DNA of 40,745 nt from an uncultured Clostridium sp. (GCA_947303785.1 CAMYZH010000012.1:1-40745), one strand, 5' to 3'. Shown: positions 1 through 8,403, counted from the first letter of the stretch. Made by a program: numbers and translations. The notes: a model not told the origin generated them from the sequence alone.

Positions 1-57
1 TGCCGAAAATACTTGCGAGTCTACCTTGCTGGGAAGATAGGTTGTTGCCAGTTTTTT
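1..57 (+). ncRNA. possible 3' end of a small SRP (4.5S-like) RNA, partial
   Basis: The window opens in a relatively GC-rich stretch unlike its surroundings, ending in GTTGTTGCCAG followed by seven T residues. The order GCGAGT, then GCTGGGAAG, then TAG and GCCAG resembles the 3' strand of bacterial 4.5S RNA, where GCGTGT, GCCGGGATG, TAG and GGCAGG occur in the same order. The 5' half and the conserved apical loop are outside the window, so the assignment rests on this weak resemblance only. Another structured RNA, or a leader remnant, is possible. Confidence 0.35.
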
Positions 58-70
58 TATTTATTTATCA

Positions 71-115
71 AGAAATCAGAGAATAATATCATTATTATTT
101 TGTGATTTCTTTTTT
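71..115 (+). terminator. intrinsic terminator
   Basis: The 8-bp stem AGAAATCA/TGATTTCT (71-78 with 103-110) encloses a 24-nt AT-rich loop and is followed by five T residues. It would end the transcript entering from the left. Confidence 0.5.
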
Positions 116-169
116 ATTATTAACTAAATAGACATACATAAATGTAATAAAGATGTAATTAAAAACATA

Positions 170-197
170 TTGAATATAATTAAACATGTGATAAAAT
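170..197 (+). promoter_or_regulatory. SigA-type promoter with extended -10
   Basis: TTGAAT (170-175), a 16-nt spacer and TAAAAT (192-197) preceded by TGTGA, a TGn extended -10. It lies 21 bases upstream of the start codon of the first gene, whose ribosome binding site AAGGAG is at 206-211. Confidence 0.45.
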
Positions 198-218
198 AAA
201 AAAACAAGGAGTAAAATT

Positions 219-1283
219 ATGTCAATAAAATTAGATTTTGTGAAACAATTAACTACAACTAAAGCTGTTAAAGATGAAGAAAATTCAATTAATAAAAAGC
301 AAATTAAAGAAAGTTTTAACTCTCTTATTGACTCAGCGTTTTTATTTGGAAAAAGTAGACCTGCTATTGAAAAATTACAAGATAAAGTTGAACTTAAATT
401 TTCTTATATATGTTTGTTAAAAATATTAGAAGATTATAGTGATGATTATGAAGTAGATAAATCAGATGTTAGATCAAAAGCAAAACAAATATATGAAAGT
501 GCATTTTCATACAAAGATGTTTTAAGAAGAAAAAATAAAAGTAAATGCAGTTATATTAATCCTTATCAAAACCTATTAGTTGGAAATTCAGCTTCAAAGG
601 TAGAGATTTCTAGAGGCTATGAAAGACAATTATTGGTTTTATCCAAAATGTTTGATTTAGAATTAAACAAAATTATAATAGATCCTCGCGAGATAATTGA
701 ATCATATTCAACATATCTTTTACAAAAGCAATCATTTGAATTGCTTGAAAATCCTATTGAAAAACGAATTATAGATGAAGAGATTTTACTCAATTTTAAT
801 CCCAATCAAGAAAAATTATATTCAAGTAATATAATAAGCAAAATATCATACCACTCTGAAGAAGATAATGATATTTATAAAATGATAAACAGATTTAATG
901 ATGTAATAATGTTTCAAAAAATAGGAACATTAGAATACGAAAAATCAAATTTTAGTAATAGCTTTTATCTTAGAGATGGATCAACACTTCAAAATTACAG
1001 AATAAGAAAAGAATATAATAGTTTTAGTAATTATGATTATGATAATCAAACTATAGCAAAGGAATATAATATTTTTACAAATTTAAATATTTACCAATTA
1101 ACTAGTGATCCAGAGTTTACATTATTACACGCTGATATATTATTTTCAGATTTGAATTTAAAAGAGTCAATTATTCATAACGGAGGATATATTGGAGAAA
1201 TAGTAAAAAATGACAATGGAAAATATGATATATTTCATGACCATGATAAATTATGTGCATGCATAGACTTTAAGAAAAATTAA
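219..1283 (+). CDS. hypothetical protein, C-terminus possibly frameshifted
   Basis: I do not recognise this 354-residue protein. It has no signal peptide or membrane segment and is rich in Lys, Asn, Ile, Tyr and Ser, so it is probably cytoplasmic. Start ATG is supported by AAGGAG 7 bases upstream. The N-terminal half looks helical; the C-terminal part is rich in Tyr, Asn and Asp and ends near a FHDHDKLCACID stretch. The +1 frame opens at 1267 and stays open to a TGA at 1351-1353; it would add KIKYSRKEGKQVIGISYK and about ten more residues, ending just before the ribosome binding site of the next gene. Deleting one A from the A-run at 1274-1279 would join the two into a 377-residue protein. 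This may be a real frameshift, a programmed slip on the A-run, or a sequence error. No CGG is present here. Confidence 0.7.
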   Translation: MSIKLDFVKQLTTTKAVKDEENSINKKQIKESFNSLIDSAFLFGKSRPAIEKLQDKVELKFSYICLLKILEDYSDDYEVDKSDVRSKAKQIYESAFSYKDVLRRKNKSKCSYINPYQNLLVGNSASKVEISRGYERQLLVLSKMFDLELNKIIIDPREIIESYSTYLLQKQSFELLENPIEKRIIDEEILLNFNPNQEKLYSSNIISKISYHSEEDNDIYKMINRFNDVIMFQKIGTLEYEKSNFSNSFYLRDGSTLQNYRIRKEYNSFSNYDYDNQTIAKEYNIFTNLNIYQLTSDPEFTLLHADILFSDLNLKESIIHNGGYIGEIVKNDNGKYDIFHDHDKLCACIDFKKN

Positions 1284-1371
1284 ATATTCAAGAAAAGAAG
1301 GTAAACAAGTTATAGGAATATCATATAAAGTTGCAGTAGATGGAAAAAAATGAAGTTGGAGGAGAAAGATA

Positions 1372-1956
1372 ATGTCAAAGAAAATTTGGAAATCTGGAAC
1401 ATTTTTATATCCAATTCCAGCAGTTATGGTATCATGTGGTGATATGAAGAAATCAAACATAATGACAGTTGCATGGACAGGTATAATTAATACAAATCCA
1501 GCAAAGGTATACATATCAATTCGACCAGAAAGATATTCGTTTAACATAATAATGGAAAAAAAAGAATTTGTTATCAATTTAACAAATAAAAAATTAGCAT
1601 ATGCGACAGATTGGTGTGGAGTAAGATCAGGCGCAAAATACGATAAATTTAAAGAAATGAAACTTACAAAAGAAAAGTGTGAATATGTGAGCGCTCCTAG
1701 AATTAAAGAAGCTCCAGTATCAATTGAATGTAGGGTGTGTGACGTAAAAAAAATGGGGACACACTATATGTTTATTGCCGATGTTTTATCAATTGATGCT
1801 GACGAAAAATATATTGATGAAACAGGGTTATTTGATATTAGTAAATGTAATTTGATTGCTTATGCAAATGGTGGATATTATGAATTAGGGCGTAAAATTG
1901 GAAAATTTGGTTATTCAGTCCAAAAAAAGAAAAATAAAAGTAGGAAAAAGACTTAA
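1372..1956 (+). CDS. flavin reductase-like FMN-binding split-barrel protein
   Basis: A 194-residue protein of the flavin reductase-like / flavoredoxin family, which binds FMN in a split beta-barrel and transfers electrons from NAD(P)H or partner proteins. Support: the N-terminal pattern PIPAVMVSCGD followed by SNIMTVAWTGIINTNPAKV and then ISIRPERYSFNII, typical of the FMN-phosphate-binding half, and the later FVINLTNKKLAYATDWCG segment. The C-terminus is a basic tail (QKKKNKSRKKT) beyond the usual barrel. Cytoplasmic, no signal peptide. GGAGG at 1358-1362 supports the ATG. The natural electron donor and acceptor cannot be told from sequence; flavoredoxin-like roles in anaerobes are plausible. 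Confidence 0.82.
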   Translation: MSKKIWKSGTFLYPIPAVMVSCGDMKKSNIMTVAWTGIINTNPAKVYISIRPERYSFNIIMEKKEFVINLTNKKLAYATDWCGVRSGAKYDKFKEMKLTKEKCEYVSAPRIKEAPVSIECRVCDVKKMGTHYMFIADVLSIDADEKYIDETGLFDISKCNLIAYANGGYYELGRKIGKFGYSVQKKKNKSRKKT

Positions 1957-1961
1957 AATTA

Positions 1962-1990
1962 TTGACAATATATAGGATTTGTGATAAAGT
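1962..1990 (+). promoter_or_regulatory. strong promoter of the ribosomal protein operon
   Basis: TTGACA (1962-1967), a 17-nt spacer and TAAAGT (1985-1990) with TGA directly upstream as an extended -10. It lies 80 bases before rpmG and is the only strong promoter seen before the rpmG-secE-nusG-rplK set. Confidence 0.65.
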
Positions 1991-2070
1991 ATTAAAGCAT
2001 GATTTATATTATGCATCACATCGTTAAAATAAATAAAAAACTTCACAAAATAAAAACGGAGGTGTAGTAG

Positions 2071-2235
2071 ATGGCAGCAAAAGGACCTAGAGAATCTATA
2101 ACATTAGAATGCACGGAATGTAAAAGAAGAAATTACATAACTGAAAAGAATAAAAGAAACAATACTGACAGATTAGAAGTTGTTAAGTATTGTAAATTCT
2201 GTAAAAAACGTACAACACATAAGGAAACAAAATAG
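2071..2235 (+). CDS. rpmG: 50S ribosomal protein L33 (zinc-ribbon form)
   Basis: A 54-residue protein with two CxxC pairs, CTEC at residues 14-17 and CKFC at 41-44, in the fold of L33, a small protein of the large ribosomal subunit near the E site. Retention of all four cysteines marks the zinc-binding (C+) type. It starts at ATG with GGAGGTG upstream and ends HKETK. It is first in the rpmG-secE-nusG operon, the usual position in Firmicutes. It is short, but length, motifs and context agree. Confidence 0.95.
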   Translation: MAAKGPRESITLECTECKRRNYITEKNKRNNTDRLEVVKYCKFCKKRTTHKETK

Positions 2236-2255
2236 TCCTTTAAGGAGGAAAAATA

Positions 2256-2639
2256 ATGGCTAAAGATACAAAAAAGAACAAAGTAAAAAAAGAAAAGAAA
2301 GAAAAAAAATATTTCTTTAAGGATTTTAAAGCAGAGCTTAAGAAAGTTACTTGGCCAACCGCAAAACAACTTGCAAACAAAACAGCAGCTGTTATTGCTA
2401 TAGTTATAATTATTTCAGCAATTGTATTTGCTTTAGATTTAGCTTTTGATAAAGGCTATGAAATTTTAATTAATAAGACATATAATGCTATTAATAAGAA
2501 TGATAAAACAAATACTATAGATAATGGAAATGTAGCAGAGGATGCAGTTCAAGTAGAAGAGGTTACTGACAATGGTGAAGTAATCACAACTGAAAATGTT
2601 GAAACTGATAACAGTCAAACAGAGGTTACTGCTGAATAA
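2256..2639 (+). CDS. secE: preprotein translocase subunit SecE with a long acidic C-terminal tail
   Basis: SecE clamps the SecY channel of the Sec translocon. The first about 75 residues are canonical: a Lys-rich N-terminus, the amphipathic helix FFKDFKAELKKVTWPT with the conserved VTWPT, then one membrane helix at about 43-65. Typical Firmicutes SecE ends soon after this helix at 60-75 residues. Here about 50 more residues follow, rich in Glu, Asp, Thr, Val and Asn with no Cys and few hydrophobics, presumably disordered and outside the membrane. GGAGG lies 8 bases before ATG. Nothing suggests a frameshift: the codon use of the tail matches the rest. Confidence 0.93.
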   Translation: MAKDTKKNKVKKEKKEKKYFFKDFKAELKKVTWPTAKQLANKTAAVIAIVIIISAIVFALDLAFDKGYEILINKTYNAINKNDKTNTIDNGNVAEDAVQVEEVTDNGEVITTENVETDNSQTEVTAE

Positions 2640-2664
2640 TATCTAAAAAAGGAGGCTATTTAAG

Positions 2665-3201
2665 ATGTCACAAGTTGATAATAGCTTAGAGCCAAAATGG
2701 TATGTCGTTCATACATACTCTGGCTACGAAAATAAAGTAAAGACTGACCTTGAAAAAACAATAAAAAATAGAGAGCTTGAAGATTTCTTCTTTAATATTG
2801 TTGTACCAATGGAAGAACAAGTTGAAATAAAAGAAGGAAAAAGAAAGACAAATTTAAAAAAAGTTTTTCCAGGTTATGTTCTAGTAAAAATGATTGTAAC
2901 AGAAGAATCATGGTACATAGTAAGAAATACTAGAGGAGTTACAGGATTTGTAGGTTCAGGAACTGATCCTATTCCATTAACTGATGAAGAAATTAGAAAT
3001 ATGGGATTTGATGATGTTCCAGTAAATATTGATTATGATGTAAATGATAATGTTAGAGTTATGAATGGACCATTAGAGAACTTCATTGGTGTAGTACAAG
3101 AAATTAATAAAGAAAAACACAAAGTAAAAGTTTTAGTATCAATGTTCGGAAGAGAAACTCCAGTTGAACTAGAATTTTCACAAGTGCAAAAAATTGATTA
3201 A
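2665..3201 (+). CDS. nusG: transcription termination/antitermination protein NusG
   Basis: 178 residues with the two classical domains. The N-terminal NGN domain begins [19 protein letters not shown] and contains [10 protein letters not shown] and the [11 protein letters not shown] segment that contacts RNA polymerase. The C-terminal KOW domain (about 125-178) has [19 protein letters not shown]. NusG couples RNA polymerase to ribosomes or Rho and modulates pausing. It starts at ATG after AAGGAGG and sits between secE and rplK as in most bacteria. Confidence 0.97.
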   Translation: MSQVDNSLEPKWYVVHTYSGYENKVKTDLEKTIKNRELEDFFFNIVVPMEEQVEIKEGKRKTNLKKVFPGYVLVKMIVTEESWYIVRNTRGVTGFVGSGTDPIPLTDEEIRNMGFDDVPVNIDYDVNDNVRVMNGPLENFIGVVQEINKEKHKVKVLVSMFGRETPVELEFSQVQKID

Positions 3202-3245
3202 TGATTTCAATTCATAGAGAGGGAAAAAGGAGGTGCACATATAAA

Positions 3246-3674
3246 ATGGCAGAAAAGGAAATAGTTAATACTATAAAATTACAAATTGAAGCAGGAAAAG
3301 CAACACCAGCTCCACCAGTTGGACCAGCATTAGGATCTAGTGGTGTTAATATTATGCAATTTGTAAAAGAATTTAATGATAGAACAGCAAATCAACCAGG
3401 TATGATCATACCTGTTGTTATAACTGTATATAAAGATAAATCATTCACTTTTATAACTAAAGTTCCACCAGTTGCAGTTTTAATTAAAAAAGCTTTAAAT
3501 ATTCAAAAAGGATCAGGAAGACCAAATACAGAAAAAGTTGCAAAAATAACTAAGGAACAAGTAAAAGCTATAGCTGAACAAAAAATGGAAGATTTAAACG
3601 CAGCTTCATTAGAAGCAGCTATGAGAATGGTTGAAGGAACAGCAAGATCAATGGGAATCACAGTTGTTGAATAA
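3246..3674 (+). CDS. rplK: 50S ribosomal protein L11
   Basis: 142 residues. The N-terminal domain shows [22 protein letters not shown] and [12 protein letters not shown]; the C-terminal rRNA-binding domain has KIT.EQV.AIAEQKM.D and ends [11 protein letters not shown]11 forms the GTPase-associated centre with 23S rRNA. The reading frame is open further upstream, but homology begins at [11 protein letters not shown], and AAGGAGGT at 3227-3234 serves the ATG at 3246 (12-nt spacing, rather long). The next gene is rplA, and the L11-L1 order is conserved. Confidence 0.97.
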   Translation: MAEKEIVNTIKLQIEAGKATPAPPVGPALGSSGVNIMQFVKEFNDRTANQPGMIIPVVITVYKDKSFTFITKVPPVAVLIKKALNIQKGSGRPNTEKVAKITKEQVKAIAEQKMEDLNAASLEAAMRMVEGTARSMGITVVE

Positions 3675-3727
3675 TATGTTAAAATTTGTTTAAATTCAAT
3701 AAAATTGGATTGGCAAATATAATAAAT

Positions 3728-3754
3728 TGGGAGAGCGAGAGCTCGATAGTACCA
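3728..3754 (+). promoter_or_regulatory. putative L1-binding autoregulatory hairpin
   Basis: Just before the rplA ribosome binding site lies TGG-GAG-AGC-GAGA-GCT-CGATAGTA-CCA. TGG pairs with CCA, AGC with GCT, and the asymmetric internal loop GAG/CGATAGTA resembles the L1-binding fold of 23S rRNA mimicked in L11-L1 mRNA leaders. L1 binding would block translation of rplA and couple it to rplK. The structure is inferred by eye. Confidence 0.5.
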
Positions 3755-3767
3755 AAGGAGGATTAAA

Positions 3768-4451
3768 ATGAAAAAAGGGAAAAGATACCAAGAAGCTGCT
3801 AAATTAGTAGAGAATGGTAAAAATTATGAAGCTAGCGAAGCTTTAGAAATTATTGAAAAAATGCCAAAAACAAAGTTTGATCAAACAGTTGAATTACATG
3901 TAAAATTGGGAGTTGATTCAAAACATGCTGATCAACAAGTTAGAGGTACAGTAGTATTACCTCATGGAACAGGTAAAACACAAAAAGTTTTAGTTTTTGC
4001 TAAAGGTGATAAAGCTAAAGAAGCTGAAGAAGCTGGAGCAGACTATGTTGGAGCAGAAGAATTAGTTCCTAAGATTGAAAAAGAAAACTGGTTTGATTAT
4101 GATGTAATTGTCGCAACACCGGATATGATGGGAGTTATTGGTAGATTAGGTAAAGTATTAGGACCTAAAGGATTAATGCCAAATCCTAAATCAGGAACTG
4201 TTACAATGGATGTAAAAAAGGCAATTTCAGAAATTAAATCTGGAAAAGTTGAATATAGATTAGATAAAACTAATATTATTCACTTAGGATTCGGAAAAGT
4301 TTCTTTTGGATCAGAAAAGCTTTTAGAAAACTATAATACAATTATAGAAGCAATAATTAAAGCAAAACCAGCTGCCGCAAAAGGTCAATATATTAAGAGT
4401 GTATCTATTTCTACTACAATGGGACCTGGTTTATATATTAATCAAAAATAA
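3768..4451 (+). CDS. rplA: 50S ribosomal protein L1
   Basis: 227 residues. It has the L1 signature [23 protein letters not shown] (about 122-144), the [22 protein letters not shown] stretch and a C-terminus ending [16 protein letters not shown]1 binds the L1 stalk of 23S rRNA and represses its own mRNA in many bacteria. ATG follows AAAGGAGG with good spacing. The protein is full length for the family, and a candidate operator lies directly upstream. Confidence 0.97.
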   Translation: MKKGKRYQEAAKLVENGKNYEASEALEIIEKMPKTKFDQTVELHVKLGVDSKHADQQVRGTVVLPHGTGKTQKVLVFAKGDKAKEAEEAGADYVGAEELVPKIEKENWFDYDVIVATPDMMGVIGRLGKVLGPKGLMPNPKSGTVTMDVKKAISEIKSGKVEYRLDKTNIIHLGFGKVSFGSEKLLENYNTIIEAIIKAKPAAAKGQYIKSVSISTTMGPGLYINQK

Positions 4452-4458
4452 GTTTAAA

Positions 4459-4558
4459 ACCGAAGACAGTAGGCAATTAGTAAGACCTACCGAGGGAATA
4501 ATTGTGAAGTATAAAATATAACTTCAATTTGCCTCGGATAGGTAAGTTGAAGTTTTTA
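4459..4558 (+). promoter_or_regulatory. L10 leader with attenuator-like terminator
   Basis: A typical L10 (rplJL) leader. CCGAAGACAGTAGGC and CCTACCGAGG form the first element, and GCCTCGGATAGG, which can pair back, follows; L10-L12 complexes bind such leaders. An intrinsic terminator stem AACTTCAA (4520-4527)/TTGAAGTT (4547-4554) with T-run 4553-4557 lies before rplJ. A competing stem can form between ATTGTGAAGT (4501-4510) and ACTTCAAT (4521-4528) with one bulged T, using the same bases as the terminator's left arm. This suggests transcription attenuation of rplJ-rplL. Confidence 0.8.
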
Positions 4559-4602
4559 TTATGTATATTAAAATAATTTATAATAAAATGGGAGGTGTAA
4601 TT

Positions 4603-5106
4603 TTGGCTAGCGAAGCAATTTTAAAACAAAAAGAAGAAGAAGTTAAAAACTTAGCTGAAAAGATTAAAAGTTCTTCATTAGTTCTTTTAGCAGATTATAG
4701 AGGAATTAGTGTTTTAGATGTTACTGATTTAAGAAAGAAAATAAGAAATGCCAATGGAAGCTATAATGTTATTAAGAATAATATTACAAGAAGAGCTTTA
4801 GCAGAATGTAATTTAGAAGGTTTAGATGATGCTCTAATAGGGCCAACAGCAGTTATAACTGCTGAGGCAAACTATTTAGACTCATTGAAAGCTATCTATG
4901 AATATTCAAAAGATAATGAGTTTTATCAAATTAAAGGTGGAGTAATTGATGGAAAAGTAGTTTCAAAAGAAGAGTTAATTACTCTTGCTAAATTACCATC
5001 AAGAGAAACACTTATTGCACAACTTGCTGGAGCATTGCTTGGAAACATTTCAAAACTTGCAGTTTGCTTAGATCAAGTAGCAAAACAAAAAGAAGCTGCT
5101 GAATAA
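4603..5106 (+). CDS. rplJ: 50S ribosomal protein L10
   Basis: 167 residues from a TTG start. The family starts right at ASEAILKQKEEEVKNLAEKI, and GGGAGG at 4590-4595 lies 7 bases before TTG at 4603. In-frame ATGs at 4561 and 4588 have no ribosome binding site and overlap the leader terminator or the binding site itself. Features: LVLLADYRGISVLDVTDLRKKIR, the VIKNNITRRAL rRNA-binding segment, and a C-terminal helix (LAGALLGNISKLAVCLDQVAKQKE) that docks L7/L12 dimers. It is the base of the ribosomal stalk and the probable ligand of the upstream leader. Confidence 0.95.
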   Translation: MASEAILKQKEEEVKNLAEKIKSSSLVLLADYRGISVLDVTDLRKKIRNANGSYNVIKNNITRRALAECNLEGLDDALIGPTAVITAEANYLDSLKAIYEYSKDNEFYQIKGGVIDGKVVSKEELITLAKLPSRETLIAQLAGALLGNISKLAVCLDQVAKQKEAAE

Positions 5107-5193
5107 ATTTATTTTTATAAGGGTTGTGACCTACACAAAGAATAATAGTTGCGATTTTATGTCGCTATATTAAAAATTAGGAGGATTTAAATA

Positions 5194-5562
5194 ATGGAAA
5201 AAATAGAAAAAATGTTAGAAGAAATTGATAACTTAACAGTTATTGAATTAGCAGAATTAGTAAAAGGAATAGAAGAAAAATATGGTGTTTCTGCAGCAGC
5301 AGTTGCAGCACCAGCAGCAGGAGCAGCAGGAGCTGCTGCAGCTGAAGAAAAAACAAACTTTGATGTTGTTTTAAAAGAAGCTGGAGCAAATAAAATTGCT
5401 GTAATCAAAGTTGTTAGAGATGTTACAGGATTAGGACTTAAAGAAGCTAAAGATTTAGTTGAAGGTGCACCAAAAACTGTTAAAGAAGGCGTTGACAAAG
5501 CAGAAGCAGAAGAAATCAAAGCTAAATTTGTTGAAGCTGGAGCTGTTGTTGAATTACAATAA
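5194..5562 (+). CDS. rplL: 50S ribosomal protein L7/L12
   Basis: 122 residues, standard length. The N-terminal dimerisation helix (residues 1-30) leads to an Ala/Gly-rich hinge (about 33-52), then a globular domain with [37 protein letters not shown] and a C-terminus ending AGAVVELQ. It forms the flexible stalk that recruits translational GTPases. AGGAGG upstream. It closes the operon: a strong terminator follows and rpoB does not, unlike the common order rplL-rpoB-rpoC. Confidence 0.97.
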   Translation: MEKIEKMLEEIDNLTVIELAELVKGIEEKYGVSAAAVAAPAAGAAGAAAAEEKTNFDVVLKEAGANKIAVIKVVRDVTGLGLKEAKDLVEGAPKTVKEGVDKAEAEEIKAKFVEAGAVVELQ

Positions 5563-5584
5563 TAATAGAAATAATAAGATAATG

Positions 5585-5619
5585 AAAAAAGAAAATAACA
5601 AAAGTTATTTTCTTTTTTT
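5585..5619 (+). terminator. intrinsic terminator of the rplJL operon
   Basis: The 15-bp stem AAAAAAGAAAATAAC/GTTATTTTCTTTTTT around a 4-nt loop ends in a run of T. It follows rplL by about 20 bases. Confidence 0.8.
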
Positions 5620-5757
5620 ATGCTAAAAATGTTGATAATTCTTTGAATTTAATATATTATAATATAAATATTAAATGTACTAAAACTATGTTTTCAATAT
5701 TTATAGTACTAGCTTTAGTATTATAACAATTAATAAATATTATTATAGGAGGAAATT

Positions 5758-7416
5758 ATGAGCGAAAAAACAAAGGGCGGAAAAGCAAAAAAAATTTGTA
5801 TTGGCCTTATTATTGTAGCTGTAATAGCTGCTGTAGTAGTTCTAGTTCTTAAGTTAACAGGAGTTCTTGATATTAACTTAAGTAAAAAGAGCAAAATGGT
5901 TGCTGGAGTAGAAAAATTAGGTGAATCTATTACTGATCCTATTGATAAAATTTCTGATACTGCTGAAAAGAATGGAACAACAATAAAAGTATTAGATAAT
6001 ATCAGTTCAGATTCAGCAATAGAAGTATCTGCTGAAGTTTCAGCAGATATTGAAGAACTATCAATTCCAGATTTGTCTTCTTCTGAAAAATCAACATTAA
6101 AAAATGCAATTGAAGTTGCAAATGCAACAAAATTAGGTGTAGATGTAAGATATGATGGCGATAAAGCTGCATATGCTAAGATTGATGGATCTATTGATTC
6201 AAGCAAATTATCTGGAGAAATTGTTTATGATGGAAAGCAAGCTGGAGTTCGTTCAGAAGAATTGAATTCTAAATGGCTTACAATTTCTGAAGATGACTTA
6301 AATGATTTGATGGAAGAATCTGGAGTTGATATTGATGAAGTAAAAGAAATAGTTACTTCTTCAATGGAAAAAACAGATGAATTAAGAAAGAATTTAGAAA
6401 TTGATGAAAAGAAACAAGAAGAAATTGAAGAAAGATATTCTAATATCTTGAAAGATTTTGTCAATGAAAAATCTAAAGAAATGGAATCAGAAAGTGCTAC
6501 AATTACAGTAGATGGAAAAGATAAAAAATGTACAAAAGTTACATTAAATCTTGATGATGATGATGTTAAAGATTTATTAAAAGAATATCTTGATACATTT
6601 GCTAAAGATAAAGATATGAAAAAAATCTTAACAGAAACAGCAAGTACTTATTCAGAGATGATGAAAGAAGCAGGCGTGGAAAATGTAGTAGATTTATCAG
6701 CTTACATTGATGATTTTGATGATATTATCGGTGATGTAAAATCACAAATTGATGAGATGGAGTTTGATGGAAAAGCTACATTGGTTGTATATGCTTCTAC
6801 TACACAGGTATATAGAACAGATTTAATTATAGAAGTAGAAGAATCTGAAGTTAAATTAGCAGTAACTTACAATAAAAATACAACTGTACTTGAAGCATCT
6901 GTTAAGATAAATGGACAAAGCATGAAATTAGGAACAGTTACATTAACATCAAAAGATGATGAAATCGGTATTAGAGTTGAAGCAGCTAAAGATATCACAG
7001 ACTTAATGGGTGGAGAGTATTATGCTGAAATAAAATATAAGGTTTCAAAATCAAAATCTGAAATCTCTATGGAAGCAAAAGCTGGAGAATATGGAGAATT
7101 TAAAGTATCTGCAGTAACAAACATAGATAAAAATACAGATAAAGAATATGCTGATACAACTGTGTTTTCAATAGATATAGACAGCCCAGAATATGTTACA
7201 GTTAAACTTTCATTAACAGTTAAAACATCTGTAAAAGTAGGAGATGTTTCAATTCCTTCAATTTCTGCAAAAGATTCAGTAGATATGACTGATGAAGATG
7301 CAGTAGAAGAATATATCGCAGAAATGAATAAAAACTCTGAAAAATTAATGAAAGATTTACAATCAGTAAAAGCATTAGAACCATTCATTGAAGATATAGT
7401 TGATGAATTAATGTAA
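5758..7416 (+). CDS. membrane-anchored extracytoplasmic protein of unknown function
   Basis: 552 residues. A Lys-rich N-terminus (residues 1-18) is followed by one membrane helix (about 18-36, ICIGLIIVAVIAAVVVLVL). The large remainder is acidic, rich in Asp, Glu, Ser, Lys and Thr and without Cys except around KKCTKVTLNL, so it probably faces outside as an anchored domain. The middle (about 180-240) looks like a long charged helix. From about 300 on, alternating-hydrophobic beta-rich stretches recur (LVVYASTTQVYRTDLIIEV; EVKLAVTYNKNTTVLEAS), like beta-solenoid or lipoprotein-like folds. No catalytic motif is recognised. AGGAGG is well placed before ATG. It stands alone between two terminators where rpoB would often lie. 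Confidence 0.8.
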   Translation: MSEKTKGGKAKKICIGLIIVAVIAAVVVLVLKLTGVLDINLSKKSKMVAGVEKLGESITDPIDKISDTAEKNGTTIKVLDNISSDSAIEVSAEVSADIEELSIPDLSSSEKSTLKNAIEVANATKLGVDVRYDGDKAAYAKIDGSIDSSKLSGEIVYDGKQAGVRSEELNSKWLTISEDDLNDLMEESGVDIDEVKEIVTSSMEKTDELRKNLEIDEKKQEEIEERYSNILKDFVNEKSKEMESESATITVDGKDKKCTKVTLNLDDDDVKDLLKEYLDTFAKDKDMKKILTETASTYSEMMKEAGVENVVDLSAYIDDFDDIIGDVKSQIDEMEFDGKATLVVYASTTQVYRTDLIIEVEESEVKLAVTYNKNTTVLEASVKINGQSMKLGTVTLTSKDDEIGIRVEAAKDITDLMGGEYYAEIKYKVSKSKSEISMEAKAGEYGEFKVSAVTNIDKNTDKEYADTTVFSIDIDSPEYVTVKLSLTVKTSVKVGDVSIPSISAKDSVDMTDEDAVEEYIAEMNKNSEKLMKDLQSVKALEPFIEDIVDELM

Positions 7417-7422
7417 GAAAAT

Positions 7423-7457
7423 AAAAAAACTACTAGTAAATTGCTAGTAGTTTTTTT
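7423..7457 (+). terminator. intrinsic terminator
   Basis: ACTACTAG pairs with CTAGTAGT, extended by an A-run on the left and seven T on the right (7451-7457). It directly follows the large membrane-anchored gene. Confidence 0.8.
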
Positions 7458-7480
7458 ATTTTACAAATATAAAAAATGTG

Positions 7481-7509
7481 TAGTAAAATCTATTTTAATA
7501 TGATATAAT
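7481..7509 (+). promoter_or_regulatory. promoter with extended -10
   Basis: TGATATAAT (7501-7509) is a perfect TATAAT with a TGn extension. The -35 at 7481-7486 (TAGTAA) is poor. It would drive the DUF3137-like gene and the ABC exporter genes. Confidence 0.4.
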
Positions 7510-7545
7510 TTACAAAAATTTATTACGAAAGATGGGATTTTAATT

Positions 7546-8394
7546 ATGAATGAATTCGAAAAAATTTATGAATGGACTAATGAAAAACTTACAGAGGAAA
7601 TAAAAAAAATTAAAGAGTTTAAGAGAGATATTAGACAATCTGAATTGCTAATTATTGCAATGATTATTGTATGTATAATAATTTCATTTTTTGCACCATC
7701 TGCAACTGCCAAATATGTATTCATAACCGTTGCAATTTTGATGTTTATGTTTTGCACTTTTTATACATTTAAAAATGAAAGAAAAATTGTAGCAAGACAA
7801 AATAAATTCAGTGATTTTGCATTAAGTGAACTTGCTATTCATATTAATGATGGTTTTGTATATGAAAAAGATGAAGAATTATCAGGAAGTTACTATAGAA
7901 AGTCTGGATTTAACAGAATTTATAAAGAGTTAAAATCGCAAGGTGTTATATCAGGAAATAGAGAAGGGCACAATATATCTTTATCAAACATAATAGTTAA
8001 TTCACCAAATAAAGAATTGTTTAGAGGAATTTTTTCATTTGGTACATTAAATCAAGAATTTCATGAGATTGATGTTATGACAGTAAATAGTAATAATAAT
8101 AAAAAAGAAAAATATGAAATTCCAAATACTGGATTGTATTTGTATGCAGAAAGTATACAAGAGGCTAGAAAAATTGTTAATGATGATGTAATTGAATATG
8201 TAAAAAATTTTGCACAAGATACAAAATATAAATTAGAATTTATGATTAACAAAAATATGGTTTATTTTAGATTTTTTGATAAAGATATTTTAACTAAACC
8301 AATTGCAAATGATAAAGAAACAAAAGAATTCTTGTTTAAGTATTATAGAATTATAGAATTTATGGCAGGATTTATAAATTTAATTGAAAAGTAG
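7546..8394 (+). CDS. DUF3137-like membrane protein
   Basis: 282 residues with two adjacent membrane helices (about 34-50 and 57-75) after a charged, helical N-terminus, followed by a cytoplasmic-looking domain. Its order resembles DUF3137 proteins: a helix pair, then LFRGIFSFGTLNQEF, then LYAESIQEARKIVNDDVIEY and MVYFRFFDKDILTKPI near the end, matching the family's 'F+G.F...N', 'EA+.I...' and final short strand pattern. The function of that family is unknown. The gene ends 9 bases before the ABC ATPase and is probably cotranscribed with it, so it may act with the exporter. Assignment is by pattern, not by alignment. Confidence 0.6.
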   Translation: MNEFEKIYEWTNEKLTEEIKKIKEFKRDIRQSELLIIAMIIVCIIISFFAPSATAKYVFITVAILMFMFCTFYTFKNERKIVARQNKFSDFALSELAIHINDGFVYEKDEELSGSYYRKSGFNRIYKELKSQGVISGNREGHNISLSNIIVNSPNKELFRGIFSFGTLNQEFHEIDVMTVNSNNNKKEKYEIPNTGLYLYAESIQEARKIVNDDVIEYVKNFAQDTKYKLEFMINKNMVYFRFFDKDILTKPIANDKETKEFLFKYYRIIEFMAGFINLIEK

Positions 8395-8403
8395 GAGATA
8401 ATT

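Noticed and set aside
4561-4602. ATG 4561 or 4588 as the rplJ start
   Set aside because: Both lack a ribosome binding site; TTG 4603 has GGGAGG at good spacing and agrees with the family start.
5187-5519. Open frame on the minus strand opposite rplL
   Set aside because: It is a shadow of the Ala-rich rplL sequence and has no binding site or homology.
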